Counted from the stretch's first letter, positions 21,384-33,844 are shown. The stretch is 64,000 nt of DNA from Ischnura elegans (GCF_921293095.1 NC_060252.1:7998001-8062000), one strand, 5' to 3'. The notes: a model not told the origin generated them from the sequence alone. A program made the numbers and translations.

Positions 21384-24215
21384 CCAACCTCTCTCCTCCA
21401 GCAGTCGGAGACATATTTAAGAAAGAACTTGGCTGACTGTGAGGCACCTGAAAATGTTGTCGTAACAACAAAATAAATTCAGTGAGAATATTTCAATGCC
21501 TTATTTAAATAAAGTTATAAACTTCCACCACACCACTCTGCATACTATCCTAAAAGATCTTTCATTTCAATCATTTGAAGTATTCTCAGTTCTCATAGGC
21601 TACCTACCTCAAGCTTCAACACTTACATTTACTCTAGGTACTTCTAAAAATTAAATTAACTACATCATCATATTTGTAGCTAATTACTTGGCATGCAAGC
21701 TCAAACACCTAAGATAAAGAAGATATTAAAATGATCATATCAAATATAACTGGAAACTAAAGCAAAGTTAGGTTTCTTTTGGCATAAATGGTTTCAAATG
21801 TTTTACTAGTATAGGAATGTGTAATATTCCCCTGAGAAAGTGTGTAGAGAGCTAAATTAGCCGTAATTAGCTTCAGGTTAGGTCATAATTCGGGCACAAA
21901 AGAGGGGATTAATCCTCATAACGCCATCCAGAACCATCCCTTCTTTCTGGAAATAATTACCAGATATCAAATTTTTACTTTCAGCCAAGAATTTCCTATA
22001 ACAGGCGGAGAAAGCAGCTCAAGATTAGGGGTTTTGAACTCAGAAAATCTTGGGCTACGAATGCACTTGTACAGTGCAATCATACAATATTTAAGTAGGT
22101 AAGTCCAATGAAATCGAAATTCCTTGTCCAATAAAGCATCATTGTTTTTTTATGCTACATTGGGCACCTCCTTGCCTTCAAGTTTGGGAAAATATGTGTC
22201 AATGGTACCTACGGGTATTGATTATAAAGTCAAACAATTCGCATTGTTTTCCTATTCAATTGCAATACGCAAAAGTAGTTACAGACGTCATACACGAAAA
22301 CATTGTTACCAAAATAAAGTTACAAATTACATAATTATTATCCCTCCCATAGTAACGCGTCATCATTCAAATTGGGCCGGGTTAAAGTCGAAGTAGAAAT
22401 CTGCGCCCGTAGTAGAAAGATAACTATGAAATTCACCGTTATAAGTCAGCCGAATTACAAGACCCATCGCGCGGGAGGTGATACATACATGATGGCTAGA
22501 TTGATAGCAATGGCGTACTCTATAAAGAGTTATTGTCCATGCTAACAGCTGCAAATATTACGATCTCATAGCATTCTCCATGTCTCGTTCTAACATATAG
22601 TGCAGCTATGATTATTAGAGGTCGCCGGTTATTTGAGTCAAAGCTATAATCACGCGAAATTAAATAGGTACTTCTTTCACATCGATTAAGCGTGAGTGAT
22701 GTATCCGTAGGGTAATATTCGTATAAACAACATCAGACAATCAAATAATAGTAGGTAACTACCATCATGGCCACCAATTAGATGGTACAAAGAAATCCAA
22801 GTGTTCAAAAACAAGTTTCGTGCAGAATGTTGAATACGAAACTAGCCCATTAATTGTAATACAACCATAAAATATATTTATTTAGGAGGCAATGGACAAA
22901 AACTGTTTGAAGTTAATTTTTTTCTCAAATACACTTACCAACCACTTACCTCTCGAAAATATTCGACAGAACAAATTCCTACGACACCAACCTAATGCCA
23001 CCTGGCGGTAAAGTAAAAAAACTGGGGAAACGCGCCATTAGGTTGATACGGCAAGCCCAACCGATATACATATTATAATTATTCAAAATTGATCGAAATA
23101 TTTATCAAAATAATTATTTCACTAGCCATCTTCTGACTAACTATCGGCTTTCGAAGCGTTGCCTTGTGATAGACTTAATAAATTCACTCTGCTGCACACC
23201 ACGAAGGTGGCAGTTGTTTTCGGAAAATGAAACACGAATCTAGCACAGTCTACGACATGGGTAATATTGTATGGGACGAACAACGAAGGGAAGTGGTAGA
23301 TTCTGTATTAAATAAGAAGTGATAAAAACCTTTAAGCCTGCATCCTTAACTGCATGAAAACTTCACAATCCATTTTGGTATGCCCTAAACAGTCCCACCT
23401 AGCATCACCTATCAGTAAATATGGAACGACAGCAGTAGGAATCTGGGTTCAACAGCACGCAGTGAGATAATGCGGAAAAGCATTTAATAATATACAATAA
23501 AATTTTCGTAAGCTCGAATTTTTTTCTTTTAAATCCTAACTCATTTATAAATGGATAAATACCCATGTAATACGTCGCATTTCAAGAAAAGAAATTTTGA
23601 ACAAAACACGCCTCAACCGTTTTATTATACACCAATGGTGATCTCTACATTTCATCAGCTCATAAAATTTGCACCATATCACAAAAAAGTACCTAATTCC
23701 GAGAAAATACCGCAAAAAATGACTTGGTACAGTTCCATAATAGTTATCATCTATTTGTGAGTTCCATACCTGAGAGTAAACTATCGGCTGCCTGTCTACT
23801 CACTTGCAGTCTGGTGGCCGCTGTGGGGACGTTGGTTTTGGGTATGGGCGAATCTATTTTGAAGAAGCACCGTCACGTGTGGGTGTTGGTTAAAATTTCC
23901 AATTTTCCTTGGGACTTGATGAGGTCCGTGCTTAATGTCCGTCAGAAGCGCTTCCCAATGTCCCCCCTTCCACAGCCTTACTTTCCTCGCTACTCGCTGA
24001 ACGTTCATGGGGCTACTAAGTTTCGAAAAGACAGACACACCTACGTTCCGTTCCCGTTTGATTGGTCCCTTCAACCGACCAGTGGCGAAGCTATAACATG
24101 TATAAAGGTTTGGTTACGCGGTAAATTAACCCGTAAGAGTTATTGTCTAAACGCATGAGCGATATTGGCGGACGTTCATTAATTTTTCATCTGGCACAAT
24201 CACCTCTATTGAGAA
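21384..24215. other. Unassigned DNA
   Basis: AT-rich to about 23700 with nothing recognisable. From 23724 to 24158 there is a more balanced stretch with a 144-codon plus-strand frame that matches no family I know, has no visible splice sites and overlaps a minus-strand frame. I leave it unassigned. Confidence 0.35.
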
Positions 24216-24459
24216 AAGTGGCGGACAAAGACGGGGGTCGCCCCCCCTCCCTTTGCGGGGCCACCCGTATTGCCAAACATAGCAGAGCCACACTTGTAAC
24301 TTTTATATCATAAGATGGTATTGTCTTAAATACGAGTACAATTAAAAATTTCTGAATCTCTGCATGTGACTTGATTATTTTTATTACGATAAAAGTAAAG
24401 GTAACTCAAGATATCTTTTGCGCCCCTCCCCCCTTAAGTTTTCTCTGTATCCGCTACTG
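24216..24459. mobile_element. Probable hAT-type MITE, degraded
   Basis: The left part reads AGTGGCGGACAAAGACGGGGG and the right part is the inverse of CAGTAGCGGATACAGAG, with C-runs inside. The ends fit the CAG(G/T)GGCG families, but no 8-bp duplication is found. Confidence 0.5.
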
Positions 24460-24717
24460 AGTGCGTTGGGTATAGCAGACGCCATGGCTGGCCGATGGTA
24501 GGGGGCGAAACAAATATACTTTCAACCGCATAAAGTTAGACCCAGGGAAAAGACGCATAGGATCCATGGGAAAAATATTTTATGACTATTAAGACTGCAC
24601 TCCAACAATAAATCATCACAAGCTAGGAATGTGAGTGTCATGATAAAAGTAAGCGGTCATAAACTTGAACAGGTGGAACAATTCAACTATTTGGGCTTCA
24701 CAATATACTACAACGAA

Positions 24718-24879
24718 CAGTGCTGTAGTTGGGGCGGTACGTTGTGCCCCCTAAAATCCAAACTCGTTATAAGCGTACCGGTTAAAATACCTTCGCGGCC
24801 GGATGCATAATATATGTTCTGTAGCTGTTGGAATTTTTGGTGAGTACCGCCTAATTTTTTTTTTTCAACTATAGCACTG
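24718..24879 (-). mobile_element. hAT-type MITE (CAGTGCT family), short copy
   Basis: The 162-bp element begins CAGTGCTGTAGTTGGG and ends in the inverse of CAGTGCTATAGTTG. Flanks are ACAACGAA (24710-24717) and ACAACGTA (24880-24887), seven of eight. It is a deletion derivative of the 9417-9714 type, inserted into the LINE fragment. Confidence 0.88.
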
Positions 24880-25053
24880 ACAACGTATACAACATTCAGG
24901 ACATCAGGAGGAGAATTGTGTCAGTACAGGAGTCGTTCACGAATAGGAAACATATGATTAGAGGATTGTTACATAAAGTTTAAAGAAAATTCTAGTGGAG
25001 AGTCGGATGTGGAGTCTAGCGCTATATGGTGCGGAAACATGGTCACTAAGGAA

Positions 25054-25480
25054 CATGGGCGTACCTAGCGAGGTGTAGAAGGGGGCAGCTACCCCAGAAG
25101 CAACAGTCGTCAATGTCTTTTAAGGAAAATAATATTTTTTCAAGCAAATAATTTTAAAAACTAATCAAGAGCTGTTACAGTTTCCTTAACATGTTGATTA
25201 CATTAACCTTTTCCATGCATAAATATTACTTTATTATCTTATTCTTTTAACTACTTATTCTACTAAGCTTTTAATTACTTATTCTATTAAACTTAAATCT
25301 TATTTTATTTATTTATATGAGGTGTGAAACATGTAATATATATCAAAGCATGCATGAACCATGCATGATTCATATGCTAATGGTGACTGAATGAATTAAA
25401 TTCAATTACCTACAACTTGAACAACCATGGCTTGCCCCCTCCCCCCCCCCCCCCTAGTTTTGATCCTGGGTACGCCCTTG
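25054..25480. mobile_element. hAT-type MITE (CA(T/A)GGGCGTACC family)
   Basis: The 427-bp element begins CATGGGCGTACCTAGC and ends in the inverse of CAAGGGCGTACCCAGG. Flanks are CTAAGGAA (25046-25053) and TTAAGGAA (25481-25488), seven of eight. An imperfect tandem of about 23 bases occurs near 25255-25295. It splits the LINE fragment. Confidence 0.85.
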
Positions 25481-25774
25481 TTAAGGAAGGAGGACGTGAG
25501 AAGACTGGAAGCTTTTGAAATGTGGGTGTGGCGAAGAATGGAGAAGGTGAAGAGGACGGAGAGGAGGAGGAACGACGAAGTGCTGCAAATGGTGGGAGAG
25601 GAGAGGTCTTGGCGCGAGGCAATCTCGGCGCTGGACTTCTTGGCGGGAAAGTGAGCGCGCTTTCATTACGTTTTCTTTTCGGCGAAATATGATTGTAGTT
25701 TGTAGGTTTGCTTCATAACGCACGATAAAAATATGTTTTCAAATAATTTTAACGTGAATAAATTAATAGTTAAG

Positions 25775-26525
25775 AGGAATAAGGCGGAGGAATTTTTAAA
25801 GTATGCGATCATAAGTAAAAGTATGCATTAAAATTCGGATGTCTTCCTTCTTTCTACTAGGTAGATGAGATAAATCAATATTGATTAAGCCTTTGTGTGG
25901 TGTTGAACCTTCTTTTTTTTTAATACTACCATCAGCTGTATTCTGTCATTGAAGGATTGCAGCATATCAAGCATCCATAATTGATAATTTTCAAATATTA
26001 ATGTATTGAGAACTAGAAATACAGGCATATCCTTTGGTTTTGTTTAACTTTAGATGTATGAGTGACCTGCCACCTTCTCGATTTCAGGGCTTGTGAAATA
26101 GCCGTCATTCATCTTTGTTTTACTGTGCCATGGAAGCACTTCCAAAAAATAATACTGGCAATATCTTCTCACAAATTGTTTTTCAGCCCCAGCTTCATAT
26201 GATAGGAAGGAATAAGTACAGTAGAAGGAATAAGTTCATGTTTATTAAAAGCTTATATCAAATTATAAAAAGTTGGGTTGCAAACTTTGTAAAGTAAAAT
26301 TTTATTTAGTGCCATCTGGTATCGTAATGTGGAACACGTATATTTTGCCTCTATTCATTTTAATGAGCCTCATAATATTTTAAGCGAAATAATTAAGTTT
26401 TGAAGCAAAGTAAGCGAGAGGGAGATTCATTTGTCGTATCTACTTCGTGAAAAAGCAAGACTCTTGAATTTGAATGCATACTTCTGCATATGATCGCATA
26501 CTTTGAAAATTCGTCCACCCATTAC
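25775..26525. mobile_element. Element with ~90-bp imperfect terminal inverted repeats
   Basis: The stretch 25778-25875 is inverted at about 26432-26520. Shared blocks include AAAGTATGCGATCATA and AAGTATGCATT, roughly three quarters identical. The 560-bp interior is AT-rich and non-coding. I could not fix the exact termini or a target duplication, so the superfamily is unknown. Confidence 0.65.
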
Positions 26526-26529
26526 AATT

Positions 26530-27214
26530 TTTGTCACTAGTTAAAAAAATTACCTGTTTTTTGCGCGTAAAATATACTAACAGAAATACGACTCAACAAA
26601 AGGAAAACGGTTGAATTTCAATTCGTACTTGAAAAAATCCTCCGTCCGTTACTATTACTCCTACATGTAAGGCTGAAGATATACATATATGCTCATCGCT
26701 ATCAACGGCTCTCGGGAGCATCTGCGTATTGCGCTTGGTCATGCGAGCCATTACAGGTCGCATCACCAGACGATGAATAAATTGCGCATGTAAATGCGCG
26801 ATGGGTGAAAACATATATTTATAAGTCGCATTTAGGATTTGCATTCGTAAGAGTCGAGGACAGCGCTTACATCACACCCCCAAGAGCTCGTGGAGTTGGA
26901 ATACAAGAAGACAGAGAGCAGCATTATCAAAAACATACCACTAATGCACCAATCATAGTCATGTATGTACACAATGTGCCGTTGATCACAAGTCAATTTT
27001 TACATCTATTTCAAGCTTTAAAAGCTGTGCGATTTTGATGAAATTCGGCACATCTATTGGAAAAGGTTACATATTTTGTTGATTTTAAACCAACTTTTTT
27101 ATATTTTTGACCTTTTGACCCATTGTTTAGGGTCCAAACGTAAAATCTGATATAGCCTTGTGGAATTTCAGTCCTAAAAATTCAAAACTTTAATACTGTA
27201 TGTTGCGGTAAACT
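26530..27214. other. Unassigned DNA
   Basis: No recognised feature; short open frames around 26593-27038 have no motif. Confidence 0.35.
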
Positions 27215-27475
27215 TGGATGAGATGATCGGCGGATACGGTCATCTGTACCATAGGGATGGACGGGTGGACAGAAACACGGCGTCGAGGGGACCACGGCTC
27301 AACGTCCCATCCGACGGACGGAGAGGTGTACTGGAAGCGCCCTCCAAAAAGCACTCTGGTCGAGATAGGGCAGTCTCTGTAGAATATCCGCCATCGCCGG
27401 GATTTGAACCCGAGCCCTCAGAAAAAATCCAACCGCGACCCCTTAAACGTCACAATGATGGTCACCACCGAGGTC
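27215..27475 (-). repeat. SINE-like repeat with a tRNA-type B box
   Basis: On the minus strand CTCGGGTTCAAATCCCGGCG near 27390-27410 is a good T-arm and B box. A CG-rich body of about 180 bases follows, ending near AAGTTTACCGC. The A-box side is unclear. The 162-codon plus-strand open frame across this repeat is the antisense of the repeat and not a gene. Confidence 0.55.
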
Positions 27476-27479
27476 AAAG

Positions 27480-28240
27480 AGGTGGAAAAAGAGATGCTTG
27501 GCTCAAAAGGTGTCAGTCAAACCATTTTAGGTTTCCAAAGGTGCCCGAGTTAATGGCACTGCCCACATACCCGTTTTGTCAACTTATTGATCTCCCGCGA
27601 GTTCATGCGTGGTTAACAATGTCACTGTATGTAACGCAAATCAGATTTATAAGACAAACAGGATGGGAGACTAATACGGCATGTCTCAAGGCACATGTTT
27701 AAACAATCATACGCAAATCCTTTACATTTATGCGACTGCATGGTCTTCCAACAGTCCATGAATAAGGAATTGCATTTCGACGAATTAATTGTCAGCGCTA
27801 TCGACGCAGAGGATAGCTTAAATGTTTGGCGCAAACCTTACAACCCTTCTCTGGACATGAGTTAAGGTAGAGTAAGAGTATAGAGTAATGATTGGTTGAG
27901 GGCGGGTGACGTCCCCACATACTTCGAGCGTCTCAATGGCGACGTAAATATTGTGTCAAAACGTGCGTACGATTATCGAATAGCAGAGCATTGCAGCACA
28001 TTTGGGTGATAAGAAAAATCATTTATGGGAAAGACGGTGATCTTTCATAGGTATATGAAGTATAAAATGTAGTTATATATTTATCGTATTTCATTTTGAT
28101 ATCTGCTTAATTTTTCCTCTCGGGATCATTGTTGCGTACATTTCCCACTTCACGCTATGCATCTGATGGGTACGGGTGTTTAGTGAAGAGGGTGCTAGCT
28201 ACTAATCTACTCTACTAATCCTTACCTACTCTATTGTAAG
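27480..28240. other. Unassigned DNA
   Basis: No feature recognised. Confidence 0.35.
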
Positions 28241-28396
28241 ACATCAACCCACGTCCAGAGTTCAGAACATTTCGTCGACATCGTACGGACCTCGGCGAAG
28301 AAACTTCTCGTCAGATTTGATGTGGCATCTCAATTCAACATAGTTCCGACAGACGAAACCATTGAGGACCTCACCAGGCTCACGAGTATAGGATAG
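28241..28396 (+). pseudogene. Reverse transcriptase scrap around motif A
   Basis: An open stretch ending at a stop at 28394-28396 reads HVQSSEHFVDIVRTSAKKLL followed by VRFDVASQFNIVP. The FDV and NxVP spacing matches motif A of Penelope-type reverse transcriptases; compare SFDVCNLFTCVP in the intact copy at 46898-49435. Only about 50 codons survive, so assignment to Penelope rather than another RT is tentative. Confidence 0.55.
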
Positions 28397-29540
28397 CCGA
28401 AAGACGTACCTGTCAAACCCGTCTTCGACTGCGCTTCCGAGCGGAATCAACTTTAATTCCACCCACCTTCACAACCGATAATAGTCTATACCAATGCATC
28501 TAATCGAAAATCGAAAGCTATCTATAAACTAAATTTACCGTAAGATGTCCCAAAAAATCGAAATTTTGTATCAACATTCTAATAATGTACTTAATTCTGA
28601 AGGACCAATTTTATTGACAATCAAATGGAGCAGCTCTGGGATCACTCCTACCTTCAGTTATAGCAAACAATTTCAAGAAGGATTTTGAAAGGAAGGCTTA
28701 AAAAATAGAGAAATGTCCCACATTTTTATTAGAAAACGTGTTTTTTTTAACTAAAGATGATAAATAAAGCACATTCCTTGGTCCAGTGTTTCAAGCATAA
28801 ACTTTGCAGATAAAGGCCTATATACTCATGATTGACTGAATAAACTTTGTAATTGTAAACTTTAAATATTTGTTTCAGACTCGCATAACGCACATAATTA
28901 TGCCACAATGTGGTGAAACGCGTTGTGCAAAGTCTTGAATAAATTTACAGAAACTACAAAGATTACTTACTCAATCATAAATATCCAATATTTCTTTCAG
29001 GCTAAACTCGAAGCAACTAATTTTAAACGACCACAGAACAACAACAGGTGCATTTTACTTTGTATTTGACTCTGAAGTGATATGAATTCACAATCGAATA
29101 TTTGAGATTTTCATTGTTGTATTAAAATGAATGTTTGCAGAGAGAGGATTTGACAATAGACATTGGCATTCATGCGCTCCGCGTGTCTGTTTCTGAACCA
29201 TCCGTATTCTATCAGTACAATGTAAACGTGAGCCAAGGAAGGGTGTTTTTTTGTCTTCCCTTTATTTCGAATCAAAACTTGGGTTTTTAAATTAATTTTT
29301 TAATATGTTGTCACATTTTCTTATTTTTAGGTTAAATAAAGACGTGGGTTTTAGATCAATTTTTGTGACCTATTGTAATATTATTTTTTCAATTGTTTTA
29401 TAAAAGTTCTACAGGGCTATCAAAGACCTCTACACAAAAAAGTGAGAAACAACAAAGCATAAGCGATGTAAGACACGCAAATCTAACTAGTTACCTCAGT
29501 AAAAAACGCTATAAAGGAAATCAGAATTAAAGGAGAAAGT
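28397..29540. other. Unassigned AT-rich DNA with a possible retroelement tail
   Basis: Mostly AT-rich. Around 28905-28960 a short palindromic GTGGTGAAACGCGTTGTG followed by a CTTGAATAAA-type stretch resembles retroelement 3' tails, in the same orientation as the RT scrap upstream. This is suggestive only. Confidence 0.3.
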
Positions 29541-29902
29541 ATTGTCCCAGCTATCGTCATAACGATAGTTCGCAGAACTAATTGTGAGAATATATACCTG
29601 GACAATAGTTCACGTAGTTCCTAACGTTGCCACTTGCCAACCGGAAGAGGAAGCGAAAAGTTCGTAAAGCTCCCATCGCTCTATTTTTTTCATGGATCTG
29701 TCCGATCAAGGAAGAATACGAGCGGAAGAATACTTATACGTTAAATACTCGTTGAACACGGTAATCTCTTAACCCGCCATACCTCAACAGCTTTGCTAAC
29801 CGTCAGTTTCTCGTTCCTTTTAGATTTCAGCACTGGAGGGCAGCACAGGTTTTAACCATCGTTGTGTAAATGCACGATAGTTACAACGATCGCTGGAACA
29901 AT
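29541..29902. mobile_element. Candidate short inverted-repeat element
   Basis: ATTGTCCCAGCTATCGTC at 29541 is the imperfect inverse of the stretch ending at 29902 (ATTGTTCCAGCGATCGTT when reversed). About 24 of the first 28 bases match. It is 362 bp and non-coding. No convincing target duplication is seen. Confidence 0.55.
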
Positions 29903-30378
29903 CGTAATCTGAACGAGGCATAAGGGATCACCGATCGGAGGAAGGGAATTTTAAAGGATAATCTAGAGATAATGTGGAATAGATGGAAGTAGGTGCGTGA
30001 AGGGCGGGATGGGGAACTCAGGAAATATAGGAGTTAGGAAGATTTTGTGATGGAATGGAGGATGTTGCAGATTAACTTAATGTCACTTTTGAGGCGTAGA
30101 AAAAGAACATGGTGAATGGAGATAGAAGTTAGGATAGTATTAGGGGGCATATCGTGCATGTGCGGGACTCCATATGTTGTTATACTACTTAATGGTATCA
30201 TACTAAATGGTACACATCACATACGTAAATAAATTGGTCATGGATTTAAAAGCAGCGAGATTAGATAGAGTTGAATGGGAGCGCGCGTTTTCAAAAGAAG
30301 GACCATTGTTGAAATTAGCAACGAGGAGCTTTTGGATCTTTAATGTCTTATGGCCGTATTTCAGAACGTTACTCCAAT
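29903..30378. other. Unassigned DNA
   Basis: No feature recognised. Confidence 0.35.
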
Positions 30379-30381
30379 ATA

Positions 30382-31354
30382 GGGCCGTATTCTTAGTCGA
30401 CCCTGTAGGGTCAACCGACCCTGGATACGTCATCAGCCCCTACATAAAGCGATCTCGCCCTACATACGCCACATCAAGCCCTACATATGGCCGTTTTTGG
30501 AACTAAACGGGCCCTACTTGATGTAGGGTACCCGAACCAACCCTACACCCTACAAAAACATGGCGGCCAAATATCGTCTGCTGATCAGTTCGATTAAAGA
30601 ATCTACGATACAATGGATATTAAGGGAGACGACCTCACACAAGCCATTTTAAAATGTACAGTAACACAGCGGAAAGGTAATAATACTACCACTTTATAAC
30701 CACATAGTTAATTAAATTATAAAATTGACTGAACTAATGAGAACGATATAGCGGTATACATCACCTTGTTTCTACGAATATATACTAATATTTTTCACGT
30801 TTGGCACTCGGTATACTTTAGGGAAACCAATACTTCGTTTACGTATATACATAGAAAACGTTTTTTCATGCCACTATTTGGCACATAATAAACTTAACTA
30901 CGGAACGTGAAAACGAATGACGAACCTTGATGATGCAACGTAAGTTCCCACGTCAATGCTCATATTTGCTCCGTACTTATTACTGTCTTGTGCATACCGC
31001 ATTCGAAATAATTTAAAGACAATTAGGAACTACTTTTGGCTCCATATGAGAGTATTCGTAGCGATAATTAAGGTACCGACTCGACCTGGCGGACGACACC
31101 TATTGTTTATTTACCTTGAGCCGTTACCCTAACAATACGCCCGAAAATTATCGGACGTCTTTTCATAGTTTCATAGTTAGTTCCCATTACGCCACCAGAG
31201 TGGAAAATTGGCGCTGCGCCATCATCTACGTCATTTCAGGGAACTTGACGACGGAATTACCCCCCACCACTTATGTAGGGTCGACTGAGAAACGCATGTA
31301 GGGGCCTTTTGTTATGTAGGGACGGATATGTAGGGTCGACTAAGAATACGGCCC
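30382..31354. mobile_element. Element with GGGCCGTATTCTTAG termini and ATA duplication
   Basis: The 973-bp element begins GGGCCGTATTCTTAGTCGAC and ends in its inverse. It is flanked by ATA on both sides (30379-30381 and 31355-31357). Subterminal CCCTACA/TGTAGGG words are repeated many times at both ends. It is non-coding. The outer 12 bases are the same as those of the large element at 44246-56426, which also has a 3-bp duplication, so the two are related at their ends. Confidence 0.85.
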
Positions 31355-31381
31355 ATAGACTCGGTTGCTATGTCAGTATTA

Positions 31382-31594
31382 AGGCCTGTTTACACGAGTT
31401 ACTTTCTGTTTGCGTGAATGATTTTGGTGGACCGGAACGGAACATGTACCATGAACCAAATTAGAACAGGTTCTATTTTCTGTGCATGCATTCGCACAAG
31501 TCGGGTGGTTACACGGTGCATTATGGCGTTTATTCTTGCGTTCATACATTTAGACATTAACCCGTACGTGTTAATGTACCGTGTAAACAGGCCT
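31382..31594. mobile_element. Harbinger-like MITE with TTA duplication, copy 2
   Basis: The 213-bp element begins AGGCCTGTTTACACG and ends in its inverse, flanked by TTA (31379-31381 and 31595-31597). The ends are closely related to 3393-3793. It sits only 27 bp from the element ending at 31354. Confidence 0.85.
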
Positions 31595-31599
31595 TTAAG

Positions 31600-32809
31600 A
31601 GACCTTGCTCGAGTGCAAACTCCAATTGAGTTCCAAGATATCCGCCGCCATCGGCTCACGTTTTTAAATTGAAATATCTCTCATGAACGACCTTCCACGT
31701 GTGATGTTGTACTCCAGTCATGGTATTGTTTGATTAGCAGGAAATCAGGAATGAAAATAATTTAGGTAAATTTAATATTTTGTTTATTTTACCACGATTA
31801 CTGTGAGGTTAGTGCCTAAAATACAAACTCCAAGTCAACTCATCTTGCGTTCGAGAATGAGTGAGGATTCATGATTGAGTAGGATGCTGGAATAAAGCCC
31901 CGAGTAACGTTATAGTAGGCCTAAAAGGGTCATGGCTTTAGATTTAACAGTTTAAATGTTCTCGGAGAAATGAAGTTTATTATCAATTAATACATCAAGA
32001 TCTTTCATTGACGACAGGCGGTTCAGTGGTATTGAATTTAAGGATTTAAGTTAAGTGGGACTTTTCTTCACTGTTATATAATGTGCGAGATTTCAAAGGT
32101 TTTCATGACATTCAGGAATTATACGCGCTTTCTTCTCTTTGAAATACGTTATTTAGACTGTATGATAAACGATATATTAATTTATCATAGGCATACAAAC
32201 TCTCCGGTCGCCATGGTTGTATCATTTCTTTAAATAAAATGTGATAAGGAATTTTAATTTACGGTGAAACTCCTTGGAAAAAAGAAATCTTACAAGATAA
32301 TCACGTGAAATAGCATATAATTGCATAAATTAAAGTTTTTTACGTGATTTATTGTGTTTATATTTAAATTGATTTTTAATAACAGAGTTATATAACACGA
32401 GCGACTGTTTGAATATAAAAGGAGTTTAAAATTAAAACAGACGCAAAATTATTTTTTGGCAATACTCTGAATACATGCATTCACCGTCCCGTACTGTATT
32501 CTAAAAACTAATCAGAAAGGGTATTGCCATTAAGTTCATTTAATTTTAATTCCCAGGTGAATCACCCATGACATTCCCCAAGATTGTAAATATTATATTA
32601 TAAATATTGTATTGTAAATATTGAGAGTGAAAATTGATCGCTCAGAACTCGTCGCCGCGCAGCGGACAATTTTGAAAACAGATTCAAATGCGTCCAAATT
32701 GACATAAATGGATAAAGCTTCAACGGGACGGACTCATTCCTCTTCTATGACATAATAAAGTAGCTCCCTTGCTGGAACACTCGCTCTACCACAAGATAAC
32801 CCGCACGGA
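31600..32809. other. Unassigned AT-rich DNA
   Basis: No gene or repeat recognised; a small ATATTATAAATATTGTA-type internal repeat lies at about 32588-32620. Confidence 0.35.
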
Positions 32810-32817
32810 TAGATATC

Positions 32818-33082
32818 CAGGGATGCCGACTTACAAAAAATATTGGGCGGGAGCCAAACCGGGGATCTTGCCCCGGGAAATTTTATAATTAATGAGTTTT
32901 AAGTTTTTTAAGCATTTTAGAAGTCATATAATCAACATTAGAACCCTGATATCTCGAATCTCGATATCTGGACACTCCGGGGAAAATCTAAAAGCCTGAC
33001 ACATTTTTTCCTTACACCTAAAACGAATTTTGGGGGGAGGGGGGCTCTGGTCCCCTCAGGCCCCATGGAGTCGGCGCCACTG
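32818..33082 (-). mobile_element. hAT-type MITE (family C), copy 3
   Basis: It begins CAGGGATGCCGACTTAC and ends in the inverse of CAGTGGCGCCGACTCC. Flanks are TAGATATC (32810-32817) and TCGATATC (33083-33090), seven of eight matching. It is 265 bp. Confidence 0.85.
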
Positions 33083-33192
33083 TCGATATCTAAACTTTAA
33101 TTTCGATCATCAGCCGAAGCAAGAGACTGGGGCCATTCAAACCACAAAGATTGAGAGTTAAACATCTCTTAATGCGGACAGACAAACAAGAA

Positions 33193-33844
33193 TTCCTATT
33201 ATTTTTTTATTGCCTAAATCGAAAGATTATTACTCCTAGAGTACGTATTTCGCGCTTTTACATTTTTAAATGACGATATCTATTTTTCGCGATTAAATGA
33301 AAAGTGAAAATTTTCAAGCGCGGGAAAACGCGACGGCTAAGTATGAATTCTGGGAAAACTCCGTGTGACGTCATTCTGGTTCCCGCTGCCGCAAGTGAGG
33401 TGACCTTGGGGCGAGGCTTTGAGCGCTGATACGACGCAGGAAGCTCGAAGGTAGCAGAGTAGCCTGCTAGCTGGTAGCGCTTGGCTTGAATAAGGATTAT
33501 TAATACCTTATCAAACGAAGAAAACTTTCCGATCTTAGGCAATTTTAATAGGTGATTATTAAGACATGTTACCCTGAGCTCTGTGCCTCATACATGCATT
33601 GGTAATCTCAGGCGATGTAAAACTCCTATCTACTCGTATAGAAACTAGGTCCCTGTGACGTCACGTGGAGCGGAATCGCATTGGCGCCAATCTGGCCTTT
33701 TTCAAATGAGGTTAAAATTGACCATTGTTATTCGTCTAAACTGGGATTTCTAAAACCAAATAATTTGTATATTATGAATACACTAATGGTGGGTAATGAA
33801 TCGCAATCAATGCCTTTCGTTTTCTTTGATGAAGGAAACTACCC
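33193..33844 (+). mobile_element. MITE-A copy 3
   Basis: Nearly full length. It begins at TTCCTATTATT (the first bases GGGTGG are lost) and ends GGAAACTACCC before TATAG. Two TGACGTCA palindromes are present (near 33366 and 33656). It matches the copies at 8141 (inverted) and 59634 (inverted). Confidence 0.85.

Larger units (their letters stand above)
24600..25660 (+). pseudogene. Non-LTR retrotransposon RT fragment, interrupted by two MITEs
   Basis: Before the first insertion the reading KVSGHKLEQVEQFNYLGF is the familiar end of a LINE polymerase domain. Between the insertions IQDIRRRIVSVQESF and a degraded GAETW-like stretch follow. After the second insertion come RLEAFEMWVWRRMEKV and the open frame to about 25654. 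Removing 24718-24879 and 25054-25480 with one duplication copy each brings these pieces into the normal order. A frameshift and stops around 24980-25020 show the copy was dead. It belongs to the same broad type as 11410-11815. Confidence 0.78.

Noticed and set aside
23724-24158. 144-codon plus-strand open frame with an overlapping 92-codon minus frame
   Set aside because: No recognised motif, no signal of splicing or repeat context; it could be chance in a GC-balanced stretch.
27214-27702. 162-codon plus-strand open frame
   Set aside because: It runs antisense through a SINE-like repeat with a tRNA B box, has no domain and is not splice-supported.
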